DNA of 64,000 nt from NCBI GenBank assembly GCA_052246295.1, contig JBQQCO010000001.1; one strand, given 5' to 3'. The position numbers and the translations under genes are program-made. Under the pieces are notes generated by a model. That model searched no databases. It saw only the letters and a program-made list of their open reading frames with translations, and had not been told where the DNA came from. Positions 36,176-45,482 of the stretch are shown piece by piece (the first letter of the stretch is position 1; each line of letters starts with the position of its first letter). Source of the stretch: Piscibacillus sp052246295 (GTDB lineage Bacteria; Bacillota; Bacilli; Bacillales; Alkalibacillaceae).

Positions 36176-38773
36176 TTGAAAAAGATTATTAGTCTGCTAT
36201 CTATGTTGACGCTGGTTTTAACTTTATTACCCTTAACTAGCATCTCAGCGGATAGTCATGAGGATTTAATTATTTCTGAGTACATTGAGGGAAGTGGGTA
36301 TAACAAGGCTATTGAGATTTATAATGGCACAGGTGAAACTGTCAATTTAGGATCATACTCACTTACAACGTTCATGAATGGTGCATCATTCGAACCCGGT
36401 GATGGTACATCTAATGAAATAAAACTATTAGGTGAATTAGCCCATGGCGATACTTATGTAGTTGCTAGTGGACAAGCTGACCAAGTAATACTTGACCTAG
36501 CAAACCTTACGAATAACTCACTTAATTTTAACGGTGACGATGCTATAGTTTTATTTAAAGATTACGATTCAAATAACCGTGAAGGGGAAATTATCGATTC
36601 AATAGGTCAAGTTGGTGTAGACCCTGGTAGCTATTGGGGAGATAACGCAAACAAGACTCAAGATATGACATTGGTAAGAGATTTTTCAATAACTAGTGGT
36701 GACACTAATCCAACTGATGATTTTGATCCTAATGAAGAATGGATTGCTTTTTACAAAGATACATTTGACTATTTAGGTAATCACGAAGAAGTCGCTCCGC
36801 CAGATAACGAACCCGAAGAAGAATACATCCGTACGGTTGACCGTGTCGTTGACGGAGATACGATACATGTGAACGAACCTATTTTAGGTGAAACAACGAT
36901 ACGTTTCTTAAATATGGACACCCCAGAAACCTACCATCAGAATGATTACGATGAGGATCTTATCTTAGAAGATCCAAACCACTCTCAAAAATATCACGGA
37001 GATCAAGCAACACAATTTTTAAGTGAATTACTCCAACCTGGTGATGAAGTCATCATTAAAGTTGGTGAAGAACCTTTAGATACGTATGGGCGTGTTTTAG
37101 CAGAAGTTGTGCGTAGTGATGATGGTTTAAACACAAACCTTGAGATGGTTAAAGAAGGATATGCTTCGACTTACTTTATTTGGCCAGTTGGACCTGAGGA
37201 AACGTATCAAGAGTACCAAGATGCGGTGAAATCTGCTAAAGAACAAAATAAAGGAATCTGGTCAAACGAAACGCCGTTAATGGAATTACCATTCGTGTTC
37301 CGTTCGCGTTATGATGATCGTGCTCTATATCGTTACGTTGCCAACTCTGAAACAGGCCTATACTACTTACCAAACGATTGGGCAGAAGTACCTGTGCACG
37401 CACGAATATTCTTTGGAGATGAATTAACAGCTTTAAACGAAGGTTATGAGCCTGCGTTTGAACGCGAGCCAATTATTGCGGATGCAAGAGCAGCAGCACT
37501 TGGCACTAACGTTACGATTGAAGGTACGATTACACATAAAGTAGTTAGTGGTGGACAAACGAATTATTATGTACAAGACCACACGGCTGGCATTGTCGTT
37601 CGCACAGGTGATTTTGAGGCAAATGTTGGCGATAAAATTGTGGCTTCAGGTGTGACGGATGAGTATTACGGTATGCTTCAAATCGTTGATGCCAATGCGA
37701 ATGTCATTGAAGAAGGTACATCTGACATTGAGCCAACACTCGTGACATCTAGTGACCTTGGCGAATCAATTGAGGCTCAGCTTGTAAAAATGGAAGACAT
37801 TGAAATTTTATCAGTTAATCAATACAACGACTATACAGCTCGTGATGCTGATGGTGAGTTTGTAATAGATAACGATGTTGGTTTCTTAGAAGTTGGAAAA
37901 ACTTATGATGAAATTGTTGGTGTCGTTGATTATAATTTCGATGAGTTTAAGTTAATGCCACGAAGTGAAGATGATGTATTAGAAGAATTAGAAGTTCAAA
38001 CGATTCAGTCAGCTCGCGATGCTGAGCTTGACACACGTATTCATATTGAAGGTGTCATCACTGCTGCCTTCTACGCTGGAGGTATGTACAATTATTACGT
38101 TCAGGATGACACGGCTGGTATCGTCGTTCGAGCGAGTGACTTCGGTGCTGAAGTTGGTGACAAAATAAGTGCTAAAGCTCGTACGGAAGAATACTTTGGT
38201 TTACTTCAAATCTTACCAAACGAGGAGAATGTTTCACTTGTTGAACAAGGCGTTGGCGTACCTGAACCAAAAGTCATTACATCAGATGACGTTGGAGAAG
38301 CTTACGAAGGTCAACTGGTAACGGTTAAAGATTTTTATGTAGATGATGTAGATAGAAATAACAATTATCAAGCTTATGACGAGAATGGCCATTTTGTTAT
38401 TGACTCTGATACTCAATTAGTTGATAAAGGACAATACTATGAATCGATTACAGGTGTCTTAACTTATAACTATGATGAGTACAAAGTAATGCCTAGAAAT
38501 GCTGAAGATGTTGTTGAAGCGAAGTTTTTAGACTTTTCAGCGGCTGAACTAGTCGAGATTGCCAATCAACAAGGCAACGACTTTTTACTAGAAAAATTAG
38601 AAACAGAACTACATGAAACCGTTGAGACCAAAGGCAACACAGACCAACACATCAAATCAGTTATTCATTCTGTTGAAAAGGCTCTAATCAAATACCAAAA
38701 TAACGGTAAAGATGCACACCTTAAGAAAATTGATCACGAATTAACTAAATTATTTGAGCGTCAAGCGTCATAA
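36176..38773 (+). CDS. secreted multidomain nuclease (lamin-tail, SNase, two OB-like repeats, FIMAH-like)
   Basis: The 865-residue extracellular nuclease starts at TTG 36176 (RBS AGGGAGGG). Order: signal peptide (1-25), lamin-tail-like domain (about 28-200), acidic linker, thermonuclease domain (about 218-365) with VDGDTIHV, IRFLNMDTPE and DTYGRVLAEV carrying the catalytic Asp/Arg/Glu/Arg set, then two tandem homologous domains of about 165 residues (434-600 and 611-780) sharing NYYVQD-TAGIVVR and DEFK/YK-MPR, then a helical FIMAH-like end (785-865). The repeats resemble the OB-fold part of B. subtilis YhcR. Likely feeds on extracellular DNA/RNA or remodels matrix. Confidence 0.85.
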   Translation: MKKIISLLSMLTLVLTLLPLTSISADSHEDLIISEYIEGSGYNKAIEIYNGTGETVNLGSYSLTTFMNGASFEPGDGTSNEIKLLGELAHGDTYVVASGQADQVILDLANLTNNSLNFNGDDAIVLFKDYDSNNREGEIIDSIGQVGVDPGSYWGDNANKTQDMTLVRDFSITSGDTNPTDDFDPNEEWIAFYKDTFDYLGNHEEVAPPDNEPEEEYIRTVDRVVDGDTIHVNEPILGETTIRFLNMDTPETYHQNDYDEDLILEDPNHSQKYHGDQATQFLSELLQPGDEVIIKVGEEPLDTYGRVLAEVVRSDDGLNTNLEMVKEGYASTYFIWPVGPEETYQEYQDAVKSAKEQNKGIWSNETPLMELPFVFRSRYDDRALYRYVANSETGLYYLPNDWAEVPVHARIFFGDELTALNEGYEPAFEREPIIADARAAALGTNVTIEGTITHKVVSGGQTNYYVQDHTAGIVVRTGDFEANVGDKIVASGVTDEYYGMLQIVDANANVIEEGTSDIEPTLVTSSDLGESIEAQLVKMEDIEILSVNQYNDYTARDADGEFVIDNDVGFLEVGKTYDEIVGVVDYNFDEFKLMPRSEDDVLEELEVQTIQSARDAELDTRIHIEGVITAAFYAGGMYNYYVQDDTAGIVVRASDFGAEVGDKISAKARTEEYFGLLQILPNEENVSLVEQGVGVPEPKVITSDDVGEAYEGQLVTVKDFYVDDVDRNNNYQAYDENGHFVIDSDTQLVDKGQYYESITGVLTYNYDEYKVMPRNAEDVVEAKFLDFSAAELVEIANQQGNDFLLEKLETELHETVETKGNTDQHIKSVIHSVEKALIKYQNNGKDAHLKKIDHELTKLFERQAS

Positions 38774-38791
38774 TTAGATTTTAGAAACTAG

Positions 38792-38837
38792 AAGAAGACG
38801 AATGTTAGTGTCAATGACTAACATTCGTCTTTTTTAG
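38792..38837 (+). terminator. terminator of the nuclease gene
   Basis: AAGACGAATGTTAGT / ACTAACATTCGTCTT perfect stem with T6. Confidence 0.95.
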
Positions 38838-38865
38838 ATTCGGTAGGTGCTGTCCCTACTCCTTA

Positions 38866-39035
38866 TTAGATAATAAATCTAAAAATTAGATAATAAACTG
38901 CTCATTTTAGATAATAAAATCAAAAATTAGATAATAAACCTCTCATTTTAGATAATAAAAATTAATATTAGATAATAAACCTCTCATTTTAGATAATAAA
39001 ACCCAAAAATAGATAATAAAAACTAACTCTTAGCC
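38866..39035. repeat. intergenic array, TTAGATAATAAA family, 20/21-bp alternation
   Basis: TTAGATAATAAA cores at 38866, 38886, 38907, 38927, 38948, 38968, 38989 and 39009. The spacing alternates 20, 21, 20, 21, so the true unit is a 41-bp dimer. Alternate fillers read CTCTCATTT and AAAAAT-like. Directly beyond the nuclease terminator. Confidence 0.88.
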
Positions 39036-39115
39036 CCGTGAAATATCTCATGTTTATTCCTCACTAAACAGGGAAAACCATATATAGAACTCCTCAAGAA
39101 AGGTGGATGTTTTAT

Positions 39116-39550
39116 ATGGATCAAAAAATGAAAGAACTTATTGATGGATTAAATGAAGATTTAAGTAATGAGTACACAGCTTCAATCATGTATACGAATA
39201 ACGCGGCAGTCGTTACAGGGCTATATCGCGCGACGTTAAAGCCGTTTTTTGAGAGTGAAATCTCAGATGAACAAGGGCACGCTTTATACTTAGCTGAAAA
39301 AATCAAATCACTCGGTGGGACTCCAACTGTAAAGCCAGCTCCTGTCCCTCAAGAGACAGACGTGAAGAAGATGCTTCAAGCGGCACGTGATGCTGAAAAA
39401 GCAACAATTGACCGTTATGAAGAGCGCAAAAAACAAGCTGAAGAACTAGGTTTAACCGAACTATCTGTAAAGCTTGATGACATGATTGCTGATGAAACAG
39501 GTCATATGGAGGAAATTGATCGCCTGCTTATGGATCCACATTTTCAATAA
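39116..39550 (+). CDS. ferritin-like (bacterioferritin/Dps-type) protein
   Basis: The 144-residue four-helix protein has ferritin-like metal ligands: Glu in NEYTAS, E-x6-H in ESEISDEQGH, and a late DETGHMEE. It probably binds iron at a di-iron site; storage or stress protection is inferred. ATG 39116 is preferred, since GGTGG lies 9 nt before it but touches the earlier ATG at 39107. Confidence 0.8.
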   Translation: MDQKMKELIDGLNEDLSNEYTASIMYTNNAAVVTGLYRATLKPFFESEISDEQGHALYLAEKIKSLGGTPTVKPAPVPQETDVKKMLQAARDAEKATIDRYEERKKQAEELGLTELSVKLDDMIADETGHMEEIDRLLMDPHFQ

Positions 39551-39555
39551 TATAG

Positions 39556-39592
39556 AAAATCCGCTGACATAATATCAGCGGATTTTTTACAT
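39556..39592. terminator. bidirectional terminator between the ferritin-like gene and typA
   Basis: AAATCCGCTGA / TCAGCGGATTT stem with T6 on the plus strand and a T-rich run on the minus strand, between convergent genes. Confidence 0.9.
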
Positions 39593-39593
39593 A

Positions 39594-41426
39594 TTAGCTA
39601 TTTAGTTTAGATTTTTTCTGAGCACGTTCACGTTCGCTCTTGTTTAAGATTTTCTTACGTAAACGGATGGATTGTGGAGTGACTTCGCAATACTCATCGT
39701 CATCCAGGTATTCGATCGCTTCTTCAAGCGTTAGTTTACGTGTCGATTTAATCGTTTGTGTGTTATCTTTTGTTGCTGAACGTACGTTAGTTAGAGCTTT
39801 TTCCTTCGTGATGTTAACTGTTAAGTCGTTTTCACGGTTGTGCTCCCCAACAATCATACCTTCATACACTTCTGTATTTGGTTCAACAAAGATGACGCCA
39901 CGATCTTCAAGAGCAAGGATGCTATAGTTTGTCGCTTTACCTTTTTCTTGAGATACTAATACACCTTGGCGACGGCCACCTACTCGGCCACCAACGACTG
40001 GCTCATAAGAATCAAATGAGTGGTTAATGATCCCGAACCCACGTGTTTGGGTCATAAATTCTGTCGTATAACCAATTAAACCTCGTGAAGGTATTTTAAA
40101 TTCTAAGCGGACTTGACCATTTCCTTGGTTCACCATATCAAGCATTTCACCTTTACGCTCACCAAGGGATTCCATCACTGCACCTTGGTGCTCTTCTGGT
40201 ACGTCCACTTGAACGCGTTCCATCGGTTCACATTTCACACCGTCAATTTCCTTTATAATGACCTGAGGCTTAGAAATTTGTAATTCAAAACCTTCACGGC
40301 GCATGTTTTCTATTAAAATCGATAAGTGAAGCTCACCACGACCAGATACAATCCAGGCATCTGGAGAATCAGTTTTCTCAACTCGTAGACTTACGTCCGT
40401 TTCAAGTTGAGTGAGTAGACGTTCTTCAATCTGACGAGCCGTTACAAATTTACCCTCACGACCCGCAAAAGGACTATTGTTTGTGACAAACTTCATTTGT
40501 AATGTCGGTTCATCAATACGCGGAATTGGTAGTGCATCAGGTTTTTCAACATCACAAACCGTCTCACCGACGTTGATGTCTTCCATCCCAGCTACTGCTA
40601 CAATGTCACCCGCTTCAGCTTCTTGAATTTCAACACGCTTTAATCCAATAAAACCGAATAGCTTTGTGACACGGTATTTTTTCATGCTACCGTCTTTTTT
40701 CATAAGCGCGACTTGATCGCCAACTTTCATGCGTCCGCGATATACACGTCCAACACCAATACGACCTACATAATCATTATAATCAAGCATCGTGATTTGG
40801 AACTGAAGTGGCCCTTCCACATCACGCTTAGGCTTTGGCACGTAATCTAAAATAACTTTAAATACAGGATCCATCGTTTCTTGTTGTTCTTCAGGCTCTT
40901 CACCAGACGTTCCGTTTAAAGCGGACGCATATACAACCGGGAACTCAAGCTGATCATCGTCTGCACCAAGCTCAATGAAAAGGTCTAATACTTCATCCAC
41001 AACCTCTTCAGGTCGAGCATTCGGACGGTCAATTTTATTTAATACAACAACCGGTTTTAAGCCATCTTCTAAGGCTTTTTTCAACACAAAACGAGTCTGT
41101 GGCATACAGCCTTCGTACGCATCAACCACAAGTAAAACACCATCAACCATTTTCATGATACGCTCTACTTCACCACCGAAGTCTGCGTGTCCCGGTGTAT
41201 CAAGGATGTTAATACGAGTATCGTTATAATTAATCGCTGTATTTTTCGCTAAAATCGTAATACCGCGTTCCTTCTCTAAATCATTTGAGTCCATTGCACG
41301 TTCATCAACATGTTCATTCTCACGGAACGTTCCTGAGTAATGTAACATCTGGTCAACCAAGGTCGTTTTCCCGTGGTCAACGTGGGCAATAATCGCTATA
41401 TTGCGAATGTCTTTGTTCTCTTGCAT
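39594..41426 (-). CDS. typA: ribosome-binding translational GTPase TypA/BipA
   Basis: The 610-residue GTPase acts on ribosomes, often in stress or cold. G motifs: AHVDHGKTT (P-loop), RGITI, DTPGHADFGGE and NKIDRPNA. The C-terminal TypA-specific region contains GRGELHLSILIENMRREG. ATG 41426 has AGGAG 8 nt upstream and gives the family N-terminus; 41462 is a longer frame without support. Single gene. Confidence 0.96.
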   Translation of the reverse strand: MQENKDIRNIAIIAHVDHGKTTLVDQMLHYSGTFRENEHVDERAMDSNDLEKERGITILAKNTAINYNDTRINILDTPGHADFGGEVERIMKMVDGVLLVVDAYEGCMPQTRFVLKKALEDGLKPVVVLNKIDRPNARPEEVVDEVLDLFIELGADDDQLEFPVVYASALNGTSGEEPEEQQETMDPVFKVILDYVPKPKRDVEGPLQFQITMLDYNDYVGRIGVGRVYRGRMKVGDQVALMKKDGSMKKYRVTKLFGFIGLKRVEIQEAEAGDIVAVAGMEDINVGETVCDVEKPDALPIPRIDEPTLQMKFVTNNSPFAGREGKFVTARQIEERLLTQLETDVSLRVEKTDSPDAWIVSGRGELHLSILIENMRREGFELQISKPQVIIKEIDGVKCEPMERVQVDVPEEHQGAVMESLGERKGEMLDMVNQGNGQVRLEFKIPSRGLIGYTTEFMTQTRGFGIINHSFDSYEPVVGGRVGGRRQGVLVSQEKGKATNYSILALEDRGVIFVEPNTEVYEGMIVGEHNRENDLTVNITKEKALTNVRSATKDNTQTIKSTRKLTLEEAIEYLDDDEYCEVTPQSIRLRKKILNKSERERAQKKSKLNS

Positions 41427-41500
41427 TAAAAATTCTCCTATTCTTCGCATAAACTTATTCAACCTTTATATTATAACAAAAAATGGGCAAAATACCTAAT

Positions 41501-42769
41501 TTAATCTAATTCCCTTAAACTTTTTGCTTTAAATAGGACAATAAAAGACAATAAACACAGCGCCAATGCCGCGAACAACATGATTTGATCAATCGACACT
41601 CCGATGCTAATAAACAGTGTGGTTAATAAATATGACACAGGAATTAAACCCATCGCAGAAAATTGAACAAGACTCATGACGCGACCGATATATTTTTTCT
41701 CAGTATGGTGTTGAATGGCTGAAGATAATGGAACATTTGTAAAGGCAACGGTCATTCCCATTAGCACGACAAGCGCCACATTGATCCAAAGGTTTTCAAC
41801 TAGGCTAAACGCTGTAAAGAAAATTGCCATCCCACCTAGAGCCCCTACTGCAACGATACCCCTTCGCTTTTGGATATTTAAAAATCCAACTAAAATGGTT
41901 CCAATCAACATTCCAATCGCTAATCCAGCACTTAAGGTACTAAACGTTAGCTCATTTCCGTTAAGAATGTTTTTTGCAAAAATAGGTAAACCTACTTGTA
42001 ACGGTCCTGAGAAAAATAAATTTAAAAACACGATTGTGACCATGAGTGTTAATAAAAATGGTGAGCTTTTAAGGTAGACGAACCCTTCTTTAATTGACTC
42101 CCAAATTGTCGATGGTTTTTCTTGAGATTGAGTTAAATCGACATCTTCCGTTAGACGCTTCTTCAATAACCAGTCAACGAACGCTGAAATAAATAGCATT
42201 ATACTGACAATCGCAAACATAATTGTATAACTTCCAAACCCGATGATGACCCCAGCCAGCACAGGCCCAACAACGACCAATATGTTTCTAACCGTGTCTA
42301 AAATCGAATTCCCACGTGTTAACTGCTCCTTTTTTAACAACGTCGGAATCATCGAAGAGCTCGCTGGCCAAAAAAACGCATCAAGCAATCCGAAAATCAG
42401 TGCTATAGCGATCAACGGCCAAATCGTAAGTGTATCAAAAATAAGTAGTGCAATAATCCCGATTAAGAGGACGCCTTTCGTGAAATCCGACAGAAACATA
42501 ATCCAAGCACGGTTCATCCGGTCAGCAATCACACCACCAATTAACATGAACATCAAGCGCGGGACAGATGAAGCAAAGAACACCAACCCCAACATCGCTT
42601 CCAACCTCAAGAAATCGACCACATACCAATTCACCGTGAACATGAAAAACGACACGCTAAAACTTGAAGCTAAAAACGTTAATACAAACAAGAGGAAATT
42701 CACGTTCTTAAATACCGATGGACCCTCTTCTTGATCAATTGCTGGTGGTGCCACTGCCTCTGAACTCAT
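41501..42769 (-). CDS. MFS efflux transporter
   Basis: The 422-residue protein has 12 hydrophobic segments with a mid-protein hydrophilic loop. The motif-A region is GGVIADRMNR. It resembles MFS_3/macrolide-type exporters. ATG 42769 has GGAGTGGGG upstream. No neighbouring gene suggests a substrate. Confidence 0.82.
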   Translation of the reverse strand: MSSEAVAPPAIDQEEGPSVFKNVNFLLFVLTFLASSFSVSFFMFTVNWYVVDFLRLEAMLGLVFFASSVPRLMFMLIGGVIADRMNRAWIMFLSDFTKGVLLIGIIALLIFDTLTIWPLIAIALIFGLLDAFFWPASSSMIPTLLKKEQLTRGNSILDTVRNILVVVGPVLAGVIIGFGSYTIMFAIVSIMLFISAFVDWLLKKRLTEDVDLTQSQEKPSTIWESIKEGFVYLKSSPFLLTLMVTIVFLNLFFSGPLQVGLPIFAKNILNGNELTFSTLSAGLAIGMLIGTILVGFLNIQKRRGIVAVGALGGMAIFFTAFSLVENLWINVALVVLMGMTVAFTNVPLSSAIQHHTEKKYIGRVMSLVQFSAMGLIPVSYLLTTLFISIGVSIDQIMLFAALALCLLSFIVLFKAKSLRELD

Positions 42770-42910
42770 TTTCCCCACTCCCGACTTTTACTTTTATTAA
42801 ATTAACTATATGCCATGTGAACACCGTCGTAAACGGCTTTCCGTTAAAATCAGTCGACGGTTATATATGATTTCAGTCTTGAGTCTGAGAGTCGTTTAGG
42901 AGTGTTCGTT

Positions 42911-43078
42911 TTGTCTAGTATTTCATTTTTTTGTCCAATAAATCTGGCATTTTGTCTAGTAAAATTTAAAAATTGTCTAGTAAATGCGTGATTTTGTCTA
43001 GAAAAACTCGAAAATTGTCTAGTAAATTCATGATATTGTCTAGTATTTCGGCCAAATTGTCTAGTAAATACCACTCAT
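42911..43078. repeat. 21-bp-period intergenic array, TTGTCTAGTAAA family
   Basis: Eight TTGTCTAGTA cores at 42911, 42931, 42952, 42973, 42994, 43015, 43036 and 43057, spacing 20 then 21 throughout. It lies just past the terminator of the gene to its right (minus strand) and upstream of the MFS gene. Confidence 0.88.
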
Positions 43079-43085
43079 CTTTTCC

Positions 43086-43118
43086 ACAAAAAAATCCCAC
43101 CCATCAACGAGTGGAACT
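43086..43118 (-). terminator. terminator of the gene at 43119-43562
   Basis: Minus-strand CCACTC / GGGTGG stem with a following T7. Confidence 0.75.
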
Positions 43119-43562
43119 TTACGAATTCATTTCATCTAAAACTGGATAGACCGCTTCAACACCTTTTTCAGCGATCGTACACGCAATCCCAAGTGGGGTT
43201 TCCCAAAACGAATCGGGAATGATCGGGTTTTTCCAGCCTGCTGCTTGGAACAATGACTGGTAAATGCGGTTTAAATGTTTTTCAGTCGTTTGTCGGTCAC
43301 GCTCTTTTTCGCCACGCGCCATTAAGAATAAGTAACGCATCGACTGAAAAATATTGTCTCCTGGCATGAACGTGAACTCTTTGAAAAACTTAAGCTGCTT
43401 CTCTGACTTCTCGGATAAAGCATTATTAATCGCTAAATCATCAAGGCGTTCGTAAAGCTGACGGTTTAGCATCTTAAACACACGACGCTTTTCATCTTGC
43501 ATGACTTCATCCGTGTAGACGGTCTTTAGGAAATCAAACGCTTCCTCTCTCGTCCATGACAT
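43119..43562 (-). CDS. cytosolic helical protein of unknown function
   Basis: The 147-residue protein is mostly alpha-helical, with many charged residues and aromatics (YRSLFQAAGWKN-like region near 120). It has no signal or membrane segment. I do not recognise the family. It starts at ATG 43562 (RBS AAGGGGGAA), 12 bp after the HesB/YneR-like gene, so the two are co-transcribed. Confidence 0.7.
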   Translation of the reverse strand: MSWTREEAFDFLKTVYTDEVMQDEKRRVFKMLNRQLYERLDDLAINNALSEKSEKQLKFFKEFTFMPGDNIFQSMRYLFLMARGEKERDRQTTEKHLNRIYQSLFQAAGWKNPIIPDSFWETPLGIACTIAEKGVEAVYPVLDEMNS

Positions 43563-43574
43563 AAATCTTCCCCC

Positions 43575-43868
43575 TTATGACTCAATCGGCTCGTTCGAAA
43601 ATACGACCTCTCCATCTTTCAAACCGATATATAAATCCTGCTCTTTGAAAAACCATTTATCTTTTTCATCGACTTGAAATAAAATATTTTTCTTCTCTGT
43701 TTCAACACCGACCACATCGGCGCTTCCAGGTTCAATCGCTACTGAGAAACCATCTTGGAAGTCACTTGTCCCACCATACTTCGGGAAAAAACGTACCGCA
43801 TCTCCCTCAACTAAATCCATTTCATCGATAAACCAATCCACTGCTTTGTCTGTCACATGTAAATTCAA
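43575..43868 (-). CDS. HesB/IscA-like protein (YneR type)
   Basis: The 97-residue beta-rich protein is of the HesB-like family. It lacks the cysteines needed for iron-sulfur carriage, as in YneR, so cluster assembly is not implied. TTG 43868 has AAAGGAGG 8 nt upstream and gives the usual N-terminus NLHVTDKAVDWF; the longer 117-residue frame is rejected. Confidence 0.78.
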   Translation of the reverse strand: MNLHVTDKAVDWFIDEMDLVEGDAVRFFPKYGGTSDFQDGFSVAIEPGSADVVGVETEKKNILFQVDEKDKWFFKEQDLYIGLKDGEVVFSNEPIES

Positions 43869-44009
43869 TGGCGTCTCCTCCTTTGATTCCTCTAAGTTTA
43901 GTGTATCTAAAACATACTTAAACAACAACTTTAAGCATGTTTATTGCAAATTTTTCTATACTGTTATAAAATTCAAAAATCATATTTTACGAGAAAGAAG
44001 ATGTTATGT

Positions 44010-44903
44010 ATGTCGAACGAACGCCTCGGAATTCTTTACGCATCAGGCGCATACTTGCTTTGGGGGTTCTTGCCACTTTATTGGAAGCTCGTTGACCATG
44101 TACCAGCATGGGAAATTTTAGCTCACCGCATTATTTGGTCGTTTGTATTTATGATCATCTTAATTGCCGCCATTCGTCGGTGGCATCTTTTTGTTGATGA
44201 GTGTAAGCAAATTATATTTAATAAGAAAAAATTGTTCGGTATTACAGCTGCAGGTCTGATTATCAGCTTAAACTGGGTTATATTCATATGGGCTGTGAAC
44301 TCTGACCGTGTGCTCGATGCGAGCCTAGGTTATTACATAAACCCGTTAATTAGTATTTTTTTTGGATTTATTTTTCTGAAAGAACGGTTTACGAAAATCC
44401 AATGGACCGCGATTGGACTCGTGTTTGTTGGTGTCTTTTACATGACATATAACTTTGGTGCGGTACCTTGGGCTGCTTTGGGAATGGCGATCACCTTTGC
44501 GCTTTATGGCCTACTGAAAAAGACGGTTGATTTAAGTGCCATTTTCGGTCTCGCAATTGAAACGTTAATTGTCACGCCTATTGCTTTAGCTTATATTTTC
44601 TTCATAGAATTTGAAGGAAGTGGCGCGATGGGCTTCTCGTTTGAAGGATTGATCCTGATTGGTACAGGGCTCGCAACGGCTTTACCGTTATTGTTATTCG
44701 GCCAAGGTGCTAAACGCATTCCTTTGTCGTTAGTCGGCTTTTTACAATACTTCGCACCGACGATTATGTTGTTACTAGGTGTCTCTTTATTCGGTGAAAC
44801 ATTCACGCAAGTACACGCTATTACCTTTACCCTAATTTGGCTCGGGTTAATCCTATATTCTTATGAACGATTTTTGCATATAAGAAAAATGAAGACTGTT
44901 TAG
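44010..44903 (+). CDS. rarD: EamA-family transporter RarD
   Basis: The 297-residue protein has ten hydrophobic segments. It begins ERLGILYASGAYLLWGFLPLYWK, typical of RarD, and carries a late GFLQYFAPTIMLLLGV. These permeases are drug/metabolite exporters with unclear substrate. ATG 44010 has GAAAGAAG upstream. The next small gene starts within 20 bp. Confidence 0.88.
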   Translation: MSNERLGILYASGAYLLWGFLPLYWKLVDHVPAWEILAHRIIWSFVFMIILIAAIRRWHLFVDECKQIIFNKKKLFGITAAGLIISLNWVIFIWAVNSDRVLDASLGYYINPLISIFFGFIFLKERFTKIQWTAIGLVFVGVFYMTYNFGAVPWAALGMAITFALYGLLKKTVDLSAIFGLAIETLIVTPIALAYIFFIEFEGSGAMGFSFEGLILIGTGLATALPLLLFGQGAKRIPLSLVGFLQYFAPTIMLLLGVSLFGETFTQVHAITFTLIWLGLILYSYERFLHIRKMKTV

Positions 44904-44920
44904 TAATGGGGGAAATACGA

Positions 44921-45160
44921 TTGAAGTTAATCAAGTTATTACTCGGATTAATTGTATTCTTAGGAGGACTCTACTCGCTGTTTATAGGTGATGTGAAAGC
45001 TCCAGATTATGTTATTTTTTCTGTTTTGGCAATTACTTTTTTACTTATTGGAATGGATTCTCTCAAAGAAAAAAGTAGATTCAATGGTTCATTAATGTTA
45101 ATGAGTGCCACAGTCACGGCGATGATTGCTATAAAAGACTTTGTTAATTTAATGAGTTGA
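44921..45160 (+). CDS. small membrane protein, DUF3953-like
   Basis: The 79-residue protein has three hydrophobic segments and resembles short Bacillus proteins of the DUF3953 type (moderate recall). TTG 44921 with GGGGGAAA upstream is preferred to ATG 44906, which overlaps that ribosome site. Probably co-transcribed with rarD. Function unknown. Confidence 0.65.
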   Translation: MKLIKLLLGLIVFLGGLYSLFIGDVKAPDYVIFSVLAITFLLIGMDSLKEKSRFNGSLMLMSATVTAMIAIKDFVNLMS

Positions 45161-45161
45161 A

Positions 45162-45199
45162 GATAAGCCATTTCCTCAATTAGGAAATGGCTTTTTTGA
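45162..45199 (+). terminator. terminator of rarD and the small membrane protein
   Basis: AAGCCATTTCCT / AGGAAATGGCTT stem with T6. Confidence 0.94.
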
Positions 45200-45236
45200 T
45201 AGAAATACTTTGTTCTCGTGGACTTTTTCCTGTTCA

Positions 45237-45390
45237 ACGTCAATTGAGCTCATATCACGTGCACTTGCTTAGATATGAGCGACACTTGAGCTCATTTTAC
45301 GTGCACTTCATAAAATTTCACGTCCCACTCAACCTCACCTTAGAGACATTGCTTATGCGTCTCGTGCGCAAAAGCCCCGTTCACTCTAAG
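45237..45390. repeat. 21-bp-period intergenic array, CACGTGCAC family
   Basis: ACGTGCACTT-type cores at 45237, 45257, 45278 (as AGCGACACTT), 45299, 45320, 45342 and 45363; spacing 20-22. CACGTGCAC and GAGCGACAC cores alternate as at 58895-59030. It lies just past a terminator and ends near a cre site. Confidence 0.8.
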
Positions 45391-45408
45391 TAACTTTTCC
45401 AAAACACA

Positions 45409-45422
45409 AGAAAGCGCTTTCA
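45409..45422. promoter_or_regulatory. cre (CcpA) site before methionine gamma-lyase
   Basis: AGAAAGCGCTTTCA is a 14-bp palindrome that fits the catabolite-responsive consensus TGWAANCGNTNWCA on the minus strand with one mismatch. It is about 60 bp before the gene and just upstream of TACAAT (45433-45438), a likely -10. This predicts glucose repression. Confidence 0.65.
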
Positions 45423-45482
45423 AATTTTGTGTTACAATAATACATATAGATTTATAGATTTTCTTTAAAGGGGATGGAGTAC

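Noticed and set aside
38866..43078. CRISPR array as an explanation for the regular repeats
   Set aside because: Units are about 21 bp with 10-12 bp cores and short similar fillers, not 25-40 bp repeats with unique spacers, and no cas genes are present.
45161..45482. S-box or T-box riboswitch before the methionine/cysteine genes (also 53329-53488 and 61305-61378)
   Set aside because: No conserved riboswitch core, T-box bulge or specifier-stem pattern is visible; the first gap is explained by a terminator, an array and a cre site.
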